From the NCBI GenBank assembly GCA_017694735.1, contig JADIMN010000176.1, positions 1-5,325 on the forward strand: 5,325 bases of DNA, written 5' to 3'. The notes beneath the pieces are model-generated. The model was not told where the DNA came from. It saw only the letters and a list, made by a program, of their open reading frames with translations, and did not search any database. Position 1 is the first letter of the stretch; each line of letters begins with the position of its first letter. A program made the translations under genes and the position numbers. Origin of the DNA: Candidatus Alectryobacillus merdavium (GTDB taxonomy: Bacteria; Bacillota_I; Bacilli_A; RFN20; CAG-826). Shown here one piece after another: positions 1 to 5,325 of this stretch.

Positions 1-238
1 AATTATAACTCTTGGAAATCAAGTTAGTTCTATTGTATTAAATAAAAACATATCAGTATCACAATGCAGGAAGCAAAGTTTTCCAAGAAATATTGCAGGA
101 AAGAATTATAGCGTATATCCTGTTTATTATCCTATTGGAAATGGAATGATGAATATAGATAAAGCAATAGAAGATTTAAATTACATTATAAGAACAAATT
201 TTAAAAGTCAAAAAGATATGGATGGTTATGAGAGATAA
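1..238 (+). CDS. C-terminal part of a uracil-DNA glycosylase-superfamily-like protein (5' end outside window)
   Basis: An open frame enters from the left edge (first full codon at position 2) and stops at TAA 236-238, leaving 78 residues. Seen: a short hydrophobic strand with the turn ITLGNQ near the start, then ISVSQCRKQSF, then VYPVYYPIGNG, then a likely C-terminal helix (IDKAIEDLNYIIR). This order resembles the last third of family 4/5-type uracil-DNA glycosylases: a 'LGN' strand, an 'is..RG..f' segment, then a strand ending in P-T-x-H-P-S. Inferred role: DNA base-excision repair or a related nucleic-acid function. Odd point: the position of the usual His in HPS appears to be Tyr (YYP), so activity may differ from classical enzymes. 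The catalytic N-terminal motifs and any iron-sulfur cysteines lie outside the window, so the family call is tentative. Two hairpins follow the stop and no gene is coupled to it. Confidence 0.5.
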   Translation, partial: IITLGNQVSSIVLNKNISVSQCRKQSFPRNIAGKNYSVYPVYYPIGNGMMNIDKAIEDLNYIIRTNFKSQKDMDGYER

Positions 239-243
239 TTGTG

Positions 244-280
244 TACAGGTAGCTCAAAAACTACCTGTAATTTATTATTA
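244..280 (+). terminator. Hairpin just after the first gene, weak terminator
   Basis: A perfect 9-bp stem (TACAGGTAG at 244-252, CTACCTGTA at 261-269) closes an 8-base A-rich loop six bases after the stop codon. The downstream sequence is AT-rich but has only short T runs (ATTTATTATTAT), so termination efficiency is uncertain. It may instead protect the 3' end of the mRNA. Confidence 0.5.
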
Positions 281-309
281 TATAATCATCCCTACAAATT
301 ACAATTTCT

Positions 310-348
310 AAATTACTTTAAAGAAAGTATAGAGTAATTTTTCTTTTT
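310..348 (+). terminator. Second, AT-rich hairpin with U-tract (candidate intrinsic terminator)
   Basis: Bases 310-320 pair with 330-340 over 11 positions (AAATTACT against AGTAATTT, extended inward by a G-U and two A-U pairs) around a 9-base loop. The stem runs directly into TTTTTCTTTTT (338-348). Shape and U-tract fit a Rho-independent terminator, but the stem has only one G-C pair, so it is thermodynamically weak. It lies between the first gene and the candidate promoter of the next gene. Confidence 0.5.
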
Positions 349-349
349 A

Positions 350-361
350 TGATATTATAAT
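350..361 (+). promoter_or_regulatory. Candidate promoter -10 region for the 160-residue membrane protein
   Basis: TGATATTAT at 350-358 fits an extended -10 element (TGn before TATTAT), and a perfect TATAAT overlaps it at 356-361. No good -35 hexamer is visible 16-18 bases upstream, which is tolerable with an extended -10. The position, about 35-45 bases before the start codon and after the U-tract, supports the call. In such AT-rich DNA chance matches are common. Confidence 0.4.
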
Positions 362-393
362 AAAAATAATAATTTGAAAGTGAGGCGTTTTTA

Positions 394-876
394 ATGATAA
401 TCTTAATGGAAGGTATAGTATTGTGTTTTATACTTTTGATATTTTGTGTTATAGGTATAGCAAACGGTCCAGAAAAATTTACAGTATTTTATGAAAAAGA
501 TGTTCAAGATAAAGCAATAAAATTAGGATATACCACTAAAAAAACAATAAAGAAACAAACAATAATATCAATTATTGTTTTATATTTACCATGTTTTGTT
601 TTAGTTCCATTAATGGTTTATTATATAAATGGTGCAAAAGAATTTGCTGAAATATTTATTCAAAGTTTATTAATTATGTATATAATGGGAATATTTGATA
701 GACTTTTTATTGACTGGTATTGGGTAGAGCATACAAAAGCATGGAATATACCTAATACAGAAGAATTAAAACCTTATATTCCTAAAAGAATGAAAATAAT
801 TAAATGGTTAGGAACTATTATAGGATTTGCAATTATTTCTTTAATTATTGCTTTGGTAATAACAAAATTATCTTAA
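394..876 (+). CDS. Small four-helix integral membrane protein of unknown function (160 residues)
   Basis: I do not recognise a named family. Seen: four hydrophobic segments at about residues 4-22, 57-77, 84-101 and 137-157. A mostly polar, Lys-rich stretch (about 24-56) lies between helices 1 and 2. A polar loop after helix 3 holds an unusual cluster: D102 R103, then D107 W108 Y109 W110, E112 H113, W117, I119 P120, T122 E123 E124, P127 Y128. This charged and aromatic run looks like a conserved functional site, possibly for metal or ligand binding, but that is inference. The ATG at 394 is preceded by GTGAGG (380-385) with 8-base spacing; the in-frame ATG at 406 has no such site, so 394 is preferred. 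The gene stands alone between a candidate promoter and a strong terminator and is probably unlinked to the exporter operon downstream. Confidence 0.8.
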   Translation: MIILMEGIVLCFILLIFCVIGIANGPEKFTVFYEKDVQDKAIKLGYTTKKTIKKQTIISIIVLYLPCFVLVPLMVYYINGAKEFAEIFIQSLLIMYIMGIFDRLFIDWYWVEHTKAWNIPNTEELKPYIPKRMKIIKWLGTIIGFAIISLIIALVITKLS

Positions 877-902
877 CAAGTTAATATAGAAAACGATTAA
901 AT

Positions 903-932
903 GAACAAGTAAATATTCTTGTTCTTTTTTTT
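903..932 (+). terminator. Intrinsic terminator after the membrane protein gene
   Basis: GAACAAG (903-909) and CTTGTTC (918-924) form a perfect 7-bp stem around an 8-base loop, followed at once by eight T residues (925-932). It begins 26 bases after the stop codon of the 160-residue protein and separates that gene from the tetR-led operon. Confidence 0.8.
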
Positions 933-940
933 ATAAACTA

Positions 941-969
941 TATTCAAAAACAAATATATATGATAAAAT
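941..969 (+). promoter_or_regulatory. Candidate promoter of the tetR-exporter operon
   Basis: TGATAAAAT at 961-969 is an extended -10 element (TGn plus TAAAAT, five of six matches). A poor -35 (TATTCA, 941-946, three of six matches) lies 17 bases upstream. An overlapping alternative -10 is TATGAT at 959-964. The predicted start of transcription falls near 975-977, inside the dyad that follows. It is the only clear place for a promoter between the upstream terminator and tetR. Confidence 0.5.
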
Positions 970-996
970 AACAAATGTTAGGTAACAAAAGTTATT
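967..996 (+). promoter_or_regulatory. 30-bp dyad, probable operator of the adjacent TetR-family repressor
   Basis: The left half AATAACAAATGTTAG and right half GTAACAAAAGTTATT are inverted about the centre 981/982. Eleven of fifteen positions are complementary: outer arms AATAAC/GTTATT and inner arms TGTTA/TAACA share one centre, separated by a non-matching A-tract (AAA) on both sides. Length, symmetry and position, overlapping the end of the candidate -10 and the expected start site and ending just before the ribosome binding site, are typical of TetR-family operators. Binding by the product of 1011-1586 is inferred from adjacency. Confidence 0.65.
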
Positions 997-1010
997 GAGG
1001 AGATGATAAA

Positions 1011-1586
1011 ATGCCACCAAGAACAGTATTCAAAAAAGAAGATGTCTTAAATGTAGCCTATGCAATAGTAAAAAAAGAAGGATTTGAAGGTTTGAATGCA
1101 AGAAGAATTGCAAAAGAATTGAATTCATCAGTACATCCAATTTTTAGACATTTTACTGATATGGAAGAACTAAAAAAAGCAGTTTATAAAAAGATATATG
1201 CTAAATACCAAGAATATATGCAAATTGAAATAAATGAAAATAAAGCATATAAAAAAATGGGAATATCCTATATAAAATTTGCAAAAGATTACCCTGAATT
1301 TTTTAAGATTATTTTTATGCAAAAAACAGATCTAAATGCTGAAAACTTTGTTATGTCAGATAAAGTAGGAGATAATGTAATAAAAGCAGGACAAAAACTT
1401 ACAGGATTATCTTTTGAAGAGCAAAAGAAATTCCATATAAAAGTATGGATATTTACACATGGAATAGCTTGTCTAGTTGCTACAGCAACAATTAAAATAT
1501 CTGATGAAAAAATAAGTGAATTGTTAGGAAGTACAGTTTTGGAGATGTTAAAAGGATTAAAAATGGGAGGAAACAGTAATGAATAA
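1011..1586 (+). CDS. TetR/AcrR-family transcriptional repressor, probable regulator of the exporter operon
   Basis: The 191-residue length is normal for the family. The N-terminal helix-turn-helix spans about residues 8-55: a first helix with VLNVAYAIVKKEGFEGL, then NARRIAKELN, then the recognition segment SSVHPIFRHFTDMEELK. That segment matches the TetR pattern in which a turn and a 'xF/YxHF' motif precede a 'K/MEEL' helix. The remainder is the all-helical ligand-binding and dimer domain. Segments such as YIKFAKDYPEFFKIIFM (87-103) and WIFTHGIACLVAT (146-158) resemble the TetR_C_33/WHG-type C-terminal domain. The ATG at 1011 has GAGGAG at 997-1002 with 8-base spacing. The gene begins the operon, directly follows a 30-bp dyad, and overlaps the ATPase start by 8 bases; codons for its C-terminal MGG contain the ATPase ribosome binding site. 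It very likely represses its own operon; the inducing ligand is unknown. Confidence 0.93.
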   Translation: MPPRTVFKKEDVLNVAYAIVKKEGFEGLNARRIAKELNSSVHPIFRHFTDMEELKKAVYKKIYAKYQEYMQIEINENKAYKKMGISYIKFAKDYPEFFKIIFMQKTDLNAENFVMSDKVGDNVIKAGQKLTGLSFEEQKKFHIKVWIFTHGIACLVATATIKISDEKISELLGSTVLEMLKGLKMGGNSNE

Positions 1587-2518
1587 TATAATAGAAGTTG
1601 AAAATTTAAGTAAAGAATATAAAAAATTAAAAGCAATAGATAATTTATCATTTGAAGTACATGAAGGAGAAATTTTAGGACTTCTTCGGACCAAATGGTA
1701 GTGGAAAATCAACAACAATAAATTGCATATTATCATTACTAAATTTTAGCAAAGGAAGTATAAAGATATTTGGTAAAGAAATGAAACCAGATGCCTATGA
1801 TATAAAATCAAAGATTGGTGTAGTATTCCAAGATGTGGCAGTATTTGAAGAATTAACAGTATATGACAATATAGATTATTTTTGTGGATTATATATAAAA
1901 GATAAAAAATTAAGGAAACAATATATAGAAGATGCAATAGAATTAGTGGGTTTAGAAGAATTTAAAAAATTTTATCCAAAACAATTATCTGGAGGTTTGC
2001 TTAGAAGATTAAATATTGCTTGTGGAATAGCACATAAACCAAAACTAATATTTTTAGATGAGCCAACAGTAGCAGTAGATCCACAAAGTAGAAATAATAT
2101 ATTAGATGGAATAAAAAAATTAAGAGATAATGGAGCAACAATTATCTACACAACACACTATATGGAAGAAGTAGAAATTATTTGTGATAGAATTATTATT
2201 TTAGATAAAGGTAAAATATTAGCAACAGGAACAAGTGATGAATTAAAAGAACTTGCTAAAATAGAAGAAAAAATAACAGTTGAAATAAATGAATTACAAG
2301 AAAATTATATAGAAGATATTAAAAAATCAAAAAATGTAGATGAAGTAAAATATACTAATAGTTTGTTACTAGTTACATATACAAAAGGAAAAAACAATCT
2401 TGTAGAGCTTATGGAATATTTGAAAGAAAACAAGATTAAATATAACAAAATTTATTCAGAAAGACCAACATTGAATGATGTATTCCTAGAACTTACAGGA
2501 AAGGAGCTTAGAGATTAA
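1579..2518 (+). pseudogene. ABC-2 type exporter ATPase (DrrA/CcmA-like), frameshifted before Walker A
   Basis: Translation starts at ATG 1579 (GGGAGG at 1565-1570, 8-base spacing). It runs correctly for about 36 codons (MNNIIEVENLSKEYK...GEILGLL) and stops at TAG 1699-1701, giving a 40-residue product. One extra base around 1684-1687 causes this. From GGA at 1688 the +1 frame continues the ATPase without a break to TAA 2516-2518. The restored protein has 312 residues: Walker A GPNGSGKST (37-45), Q-loop Gln84, signature LSGGLLRRL (136-144, Leu in the usual Gln position as often in DrrA-like proteins), Walker B LIFLDEP (156-162), D-loop Asp167, H-loop His193, and a C-terminal accessory domain ending TLNDVFLELTG. 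These features define the nucleotide-binding subunit of an ABC-2 exporter, paired with the two permeases that follow. An internal start at ATG 1781 would give 245 residues without Walker A, has no ribosome binding site, and should not bind ATP. Whether the shift is a true mutation or a sequence error cannot be decided here. Confidence 0.9.
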
Positions 2519-3699
2519 TGTTTATACATAATTTTATTTATAGTTTTAAAACGCTTTTTAAAAACAAAGCACTCATCTTTTGGACATTTGCATTTCCTAT
2601 AATTCTTGGTACATTTTTTAATATGGCATTTTCTAATATTGAAAATAGTGAAAAATTAAATATTATACAAATTGCAATAATTGATAATGAAGAATTTAAA
2701 AATAATGAAATATTAAAAAAATCATTTGAAGAATTAAGCAATGAATCAAATGAAGAAAGAATGTTTAATACACAATATGTAACAGAAGAAAAAGCAAAAG
2801 AATTACTAGAAAATGATGAAATAGTAGGTTATCTAAAAGTAGAAGATGAAGAACCTAACATAATAGTTAAAGAATCAGGAATTAATGAAACAATTTTTAA
2901 ATATATAGTAGAAGAAATTAATGCAACTTCTCAAATAGTAGAAGATATAGCCAAAAGTGAGATAGAAAAACAAATTATGGCAGGAAATGTGAATTTAGAT
3001 TATGAAAAATTGTACGAAAATATTATCGAAGAAGTGCAAAATCAAGAAGTTAATCTAAACAACATATCAAATAGCAATTTAAGTTATACAATGATAGAAT
3101 TTTACACTTTAATTGCAATGGCGTGTTTATATGGTGGAATATTTGGAATGGTTGCAATTAATCAAAATCTAGCCAATATGAGTAGTAAAGGAAAAAGAGT
3201 AGCAGTTGCACCAATTAGCAAATTAAAATTAGTGTTTAGTAGCGTATTTGCAAGTTATTTAATAGCACTAATTGGACTTGCATTATTATTCATTTATACA
3301 ATATTTGTACTAAAAGTAGATTATGGCAATAATTTACCATTAATTATTTTATTAGGTATAACTGGAAGTCTAGCAGGACTATCAATGGGTCTAGTAGTTG
3401 GAACTGTATTTAAAACAAATGAAAATACAAAAACAGGAATCCTAATTGCAGTAACAATGTTTGGCTGTTTTTTATCAGGAATGATGGGTATTACAATGAA
3501 GTATATTGTAGATAAAAATGTACCAATTTTAAATAAAATAAATCCAGCGAATATGATAACAGATGGATTTTATTCATTATATTATTATGATACATTAGAT
3601 AGATTTTATTTTAATTTAGGAAGTTTATTAGTTTTCTCTTGTATTATGATTTTAGTTTCATATATTAGCTTAAGGAGGCAGAAATATGACAGTATTTAA
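2518..3699 (+). CDS. ABC-2 type transporter permease, subunit 1 (ABC2_membrane_3-like)
   Basis: The 393-residue protein has the usual plan of large ABC-2 permeases: one N-terminal helix (about 19-38), a long extracytoplasmic domain (about 39-192, strikingly rich in Glu and Asn), then five helices (about 194-214, 241-265, 273-297, 305-324, 366-386). The cytoplasmic stretch after helix 2, GKRVAVAPISKLKLVFSS (225-242), resembles the coupling region where family members carry 'R.l.tPis...'. The segment INPANMITDGFYSL (341-354) matches the 'NP...i.dg/a.y' motif typical of the family. It should form half of the membrane channel of an exporter driven by the preceding ATPase. Its ATG overlaps the ATPase stop by one base (TAATG), with AAGGAG at 2501-2506. 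Its end overlaps the second permease by 14 bases, so translation is probably coupled. Substrate unknown. Confidence 0.9.
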   Translation: MFIHNFIYSFKTLFKNKALIFWTFAFPIILGTFFNMAFSNIENSEKLNIIQIAIIDNEEFKNNEILKKSFEELSNESNEERMFNTQYVTEEKAKELLENDEIVGYLKVEDEEPNIIVKESGINETIFKYIVEEINATSQIVEDIAKSEIEKQIMAGNVNLDYEKLYENIIEEVQNQEVNLNNISNSNLSYTMIEFYTLIAMACLYGGIFGMVAINQNLANMSSKGKRVAVAPISKLKLVFSSVFASYLIALIGLALLFIYTIFVLKVDYGNNLPLIILLGITGSLAGLSMGLVVGTVFKTNENTKTGILIAVTMFGCFLSGMMGITMKYIVDKNVPILNKINPANMITDGFYSLYYYDTLDRFYFNLGSLLVFSCIMILVSYISLRRQKYDSI

Positions 3700-4834
3700 A
3701 ACATTTTTTAAAATAGTAAATAAATATAAGTTTACAATTCTGCTATATACAGTAATGCTAATAATATTTGCAGGATTTAATATGCAAACAAGCGATAATA
3801 GTATGAGTTTTGTTGCAAGTAAGCCAGATGTTTTAATTGCAAATAATGACGAAAATCGAAAACTAACAAATAATTTAGTAAACTACATAGAAAGTAATTG
3901 TAATATAATAGATATAGAAGATACAGAGGAAGCAAGAAATGATGCACTTTTTTATAGAGATGTAAATTACATTATTTATATACCTGAAAATTATAGTAGA
4001 GATTTTTTAGATGGATTAAATCCAGAAATTGAAATAAAAAGCACAGGAAATGGCGAATCTTCTTATGCAGAGATGATGCTTACTCGTTACATAAAAATAG
4101 CAAATATATACCAAAAAGAAACACAAAATGAAGAAGAATTAATAGATAAAATAAATAATGCTTTATTAAATGAAGTTCAAATAGAAGTAACATCAAAATT
4201 AGATACAGATAATTTATCAAGAGCAACATTTTATTATAATTTTTTGAATTACATTATTTTAGCAGGTTGTGTATATTTAATATGTTTAATATTATCTAGT
4301 TTTAGAGAAGAAAAAATAAGAAAAAGAACAATAATAAGTAGTATGAATTATAAAAAACATAATAGACAATTATTACTATCTAATGCAATATTAACAATAA
4401 TTTTATGGATATTCTATGTTATTTTAAGTTTTATATTAATTGGAGATATAATGTTTGGAAAACATGGAGTAATTTTAATAATAAATTCATTTATATTTTC
4501 AATTTGTAGTTTAACAATAGCCTTTTTAATAGGAAACTTAATAAATAATAAAAAAGCAATAAATGGAATTATAAATGTAGTAGGACTTGGATCTAGCTTT
4601 TTATGTGGTGCATTTGTACCAATAGAATGGTTACCAGATAATATATTAAAAATAGCTCATATATTGCCATCATATTGGTATATACAAACAAATGAAATGG
4701 TAAAAACATTGGAAACAATTAATCTCCAAACATTAAAACCGATATTGACTAATATGGGAATTTTGTTGATATTTTCTATATTATTTATTATAATTACAAA
4801 TATAATAACAAAAAAGAGAAGGAAAATAGCATAA
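3686..4834 (+). CDS. ABC-2 type transporter permease, subunit 2 (ABC2_membrane_3-like)
   Basis: The 382-residue protein has the same architecture as subunit 1 but clearly different sequence: helix 1 at about 14-31, extracytoplasmic domain about 32-183, and helices at about 184-205, 232-252, 262-284, 293-314 and 355-374, ending in a positively charged cytoplasmic tail (KKRRK). The segment FLCGAFVPIEWLP (305-317) followed by ILPSYWY (326-332) closely follows the 'sGa.vP...lP......lP.yw' pattern of ABC-2 permeases. The early VASKPDVLIANNDENRKLTNNLVNYI resembles the family pattern in which a 'vaivd.D....l...l..yl' segment follows helix 1. The ATG at 3686 has an ideal AAGGAGG (3672-3678, 7-base spacing). 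Two non-identical permeases next to one ATPase suggest a heteromeric exporter with a 2:1:1 composition; this is inference from gene order. Confidence 0.9.
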   Translation: MTVFKTFFKIVNKYKFTILLYTVMLIIFAGFNMQTSDNSMSFVASKPDVLIANNDENRKLTNNLVNYIESNCNIIDIEDTEEARNDALFYRDVNYIIYIPENYSRDFLDGLNPEIEIKSTGNGESSYAEMMLTRYIKIANIYQKETQNEEELIDKINNALLNEVQIEVTSKLDTDNLSRATFYYNFLNYIILAGCVYLICLILSSFREEKIRKRTIISSMNYKKHNRQLLLSNAILTIILWIFYVILSFILIGDIMFGKHGVILIINSFIFSICSLTIAFLIGNLINNKKAINGIINVVGLGSSFLCGAFVPIEWLPDNILKIAHILPSYWYIQTNEMVKTLETINLQTLKPILTNMGILLIFSILFIIITNIITKKRRKIA

Positions 4835-4853
4835 TTAAAGTTAGGAGAAGAGT

Positions 4854-5325
4854 ATGAAAAAATTAATTGTCTATTCAAGCAAAACTGGCACAACAGAAAA
4901 ATGTGCAGGTATATTAGGACAAAATTTGATAGATGCAACTATAATTAATTTAGCTACAATACAAAATGAAGATATTAATAAATATGATTTAATTATTATT
5001 GGATCTCCAATTAGAATGGGAATGATAGATAAAAAAGTAAAAGAATTTTTGTCTAAAAATTTTAATATTTTACGAAATAAAATGGTATGCTATTTTATTT
5101 GTTGTGGATTTAATGAAAATTGGAAACAATATTATGAGCAAAATTTTCCAAAAGAACTCCTTGATAATGCTATGATATACGAAACTTTTGGTGGAGAAAT
5201 GGATTTAGAAAAACAAAAAGGTTTTGATAAGTTTATAGTAAAAATGGTTAGTAAGAAAATAGACAAAGAGAATGAGATAAGACTATTAGATGAAAATATT
5301 AATAGATTTATAGAAACAATAAATA
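4854..5325 (+). CDS. Flavodoxin-domain protein, HemG/Flavodoxin_5-like (3' end outside window)
   Basis: The frame runs from ATG 4854 to the right edge without a stop (157 complete codons); the ribosome binding site AGGAG is at 4843-4847. Seen: the FMN-phosphate loop SSKTGTTE (residues 8-15) after the first strand KKLIVY; the second strand and loop YDLIIIGSPIRMGMIDKKVKEFL (44-66); the third strand MVCYFICCGF (77-86); and the late motif TFGGEMDLEKQKGFDKFIVKMV (111-132). This arrangement, with 'GGE/GA...' then 'f.K.i.kmv', is characteristic of the Flavodoxin_5 family that includes menaquinone-dependent protoporphyrinogen oxidase HemG. Family members are about 160-180 residues, so little is missing. 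Likely role: FMN-dependent electron transfer or quinone-type reduction; a true HemG function is not implied, as no heme genes are in view. It sits 19 bases after permease 2 with no terminator between, so it is probably the last visible gene of the tetR operon. Confidence 0.85.
   Translation, partial: MKKLIVYSSKTGTTEKCAGILGQNLIDATIINLATIQNEDINKYDLIIIGSPIRMGMIDKKVKEFLSKNFNILRNKMVCYFICCGFNENWKQYYEQNFPKELLDNAMIYETFGGEMDLEKQKGFDKFIVKMVSKKIDKENEIRLLDENINRFIETIN

Noticed and set aside
296..316. Direct repeat AAATTAC (296-302 and 310-316) as a possible regulator site
   Set aside because: Seven AT-rich bases repeated once is expected by chance in this composition, and the second copy is already part of the hairpin stem.
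858..867. AATAACAAAA resembling the left arm of the tetR operator
   Set aside because: It lies in the coding end of the 160-residue protein and lacks the matching inverted arms, so it is not a credible second operator.
1289..1651. Open frame of 120 codons on the reverse strand
   Set aside because: It lies across the well-supported tetR gene and the ATPase start, its translation is a low-complexity Leu/Ile/Phe-rich string without domain signs, and it has no convincing ribosome binding site. AT-rich coding DNA often gives such mirror frames.
1746..1937. Reverse-strand open frame of 63 codons inside the ATPase
   Set aside because: It is fully inside a coding stretch with intact ABC ATPase motifs and reads as a Leu/Ile/Tyr/His-rich string; it is a by-product of the other strand.
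1781..2518. ATG 1781 as the true start of a 245-residue ATPase
   Set aside because: No ribosome binding site precedes it and it would omit Walker A, which is present in the same frame upstream (1688-1714). The strong start is ATG 1579 in the other frame, so a frameshift explains the data better.
2538..2741. Reverse-strand open frame of 67 codons inside permease 1
   Set aside because: It overlaps helix 1 and the extracytoplasmic domain of a convincing permease, with no start signals or recognisable domain.
4657..4938. Reverse-strand open frame of 93 codons across the permease 2 / flavodoxin junction
   Set aside because: It is antisense to two recognised genes and to their ribosome binding site, and its hydrophobic look reflects the reverse complement of AT-rich helix codons.

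Overview
The window is very AT-rich. Arginine is written almost only as AGA, isoleucine often as ATA, and Shine-Dalgarno sites are strong (AAGGAGG, GGGAGG, GAGGAG). This points to a low-GC Firmicute, most likely a Clostridia-type anaerobe; the genus cannot be read from the sequence. All convincing genes lie on the + strand.

Layout: (1) Positions 1-238 hold the C-terminal end of a gene that resembles the uracil-DNA glycosylase superfamily. It is followed by two hairpins, the second with a U-tract typical of an intrinsic terminator. (2) Positions 394-876 encode a single 160-residue, four-helix membrane protein of unknown function. It has its own candidate promoter and a strong terminator at 903-932, so it looks monocistronic. 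(3) From about 941 to the right edge runs one tightly packed operon: a TetR/AcrR-family repressor (1011-1586), an ABC-2 type exporter ATPase (1579-2518, frameshifted), two ABC-2 permeases (2518-3699 and 3686-4834) and a flavodoxin-domain protein (4854 to beyond the edge). Junctions are overlaps of 8, 1 and 14 bases and then a 19-base gap, each with a good ribosome binding site and no internal terminator.

The operon reads as a self-regulated export cassette. A 30-bp dyad at 967-996 covers the end of the candidate -10 element and the expected transcription start of tetR, so the repressor probably controls its own operon and is released by a ligand. The ATPase and the two different permeases would form one heteromeric exporter. 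The flavodoxin, co-transcribed last, suggests a redox or detoxification partner, but substrate and ligand cannot be deduced.

The most notable event is a one-base insertion in the ATPase gene directly before its Walker A motif (around 1684-1687). It stops the natural reading frame after 40 codons. All motifs downstream are intact in the +1 frame, so this is a sequencing error, a very recent mutation or, less likely, a recoding site. I found no CRISPR array, RNA gene, insertion sequence or clearly novel system.
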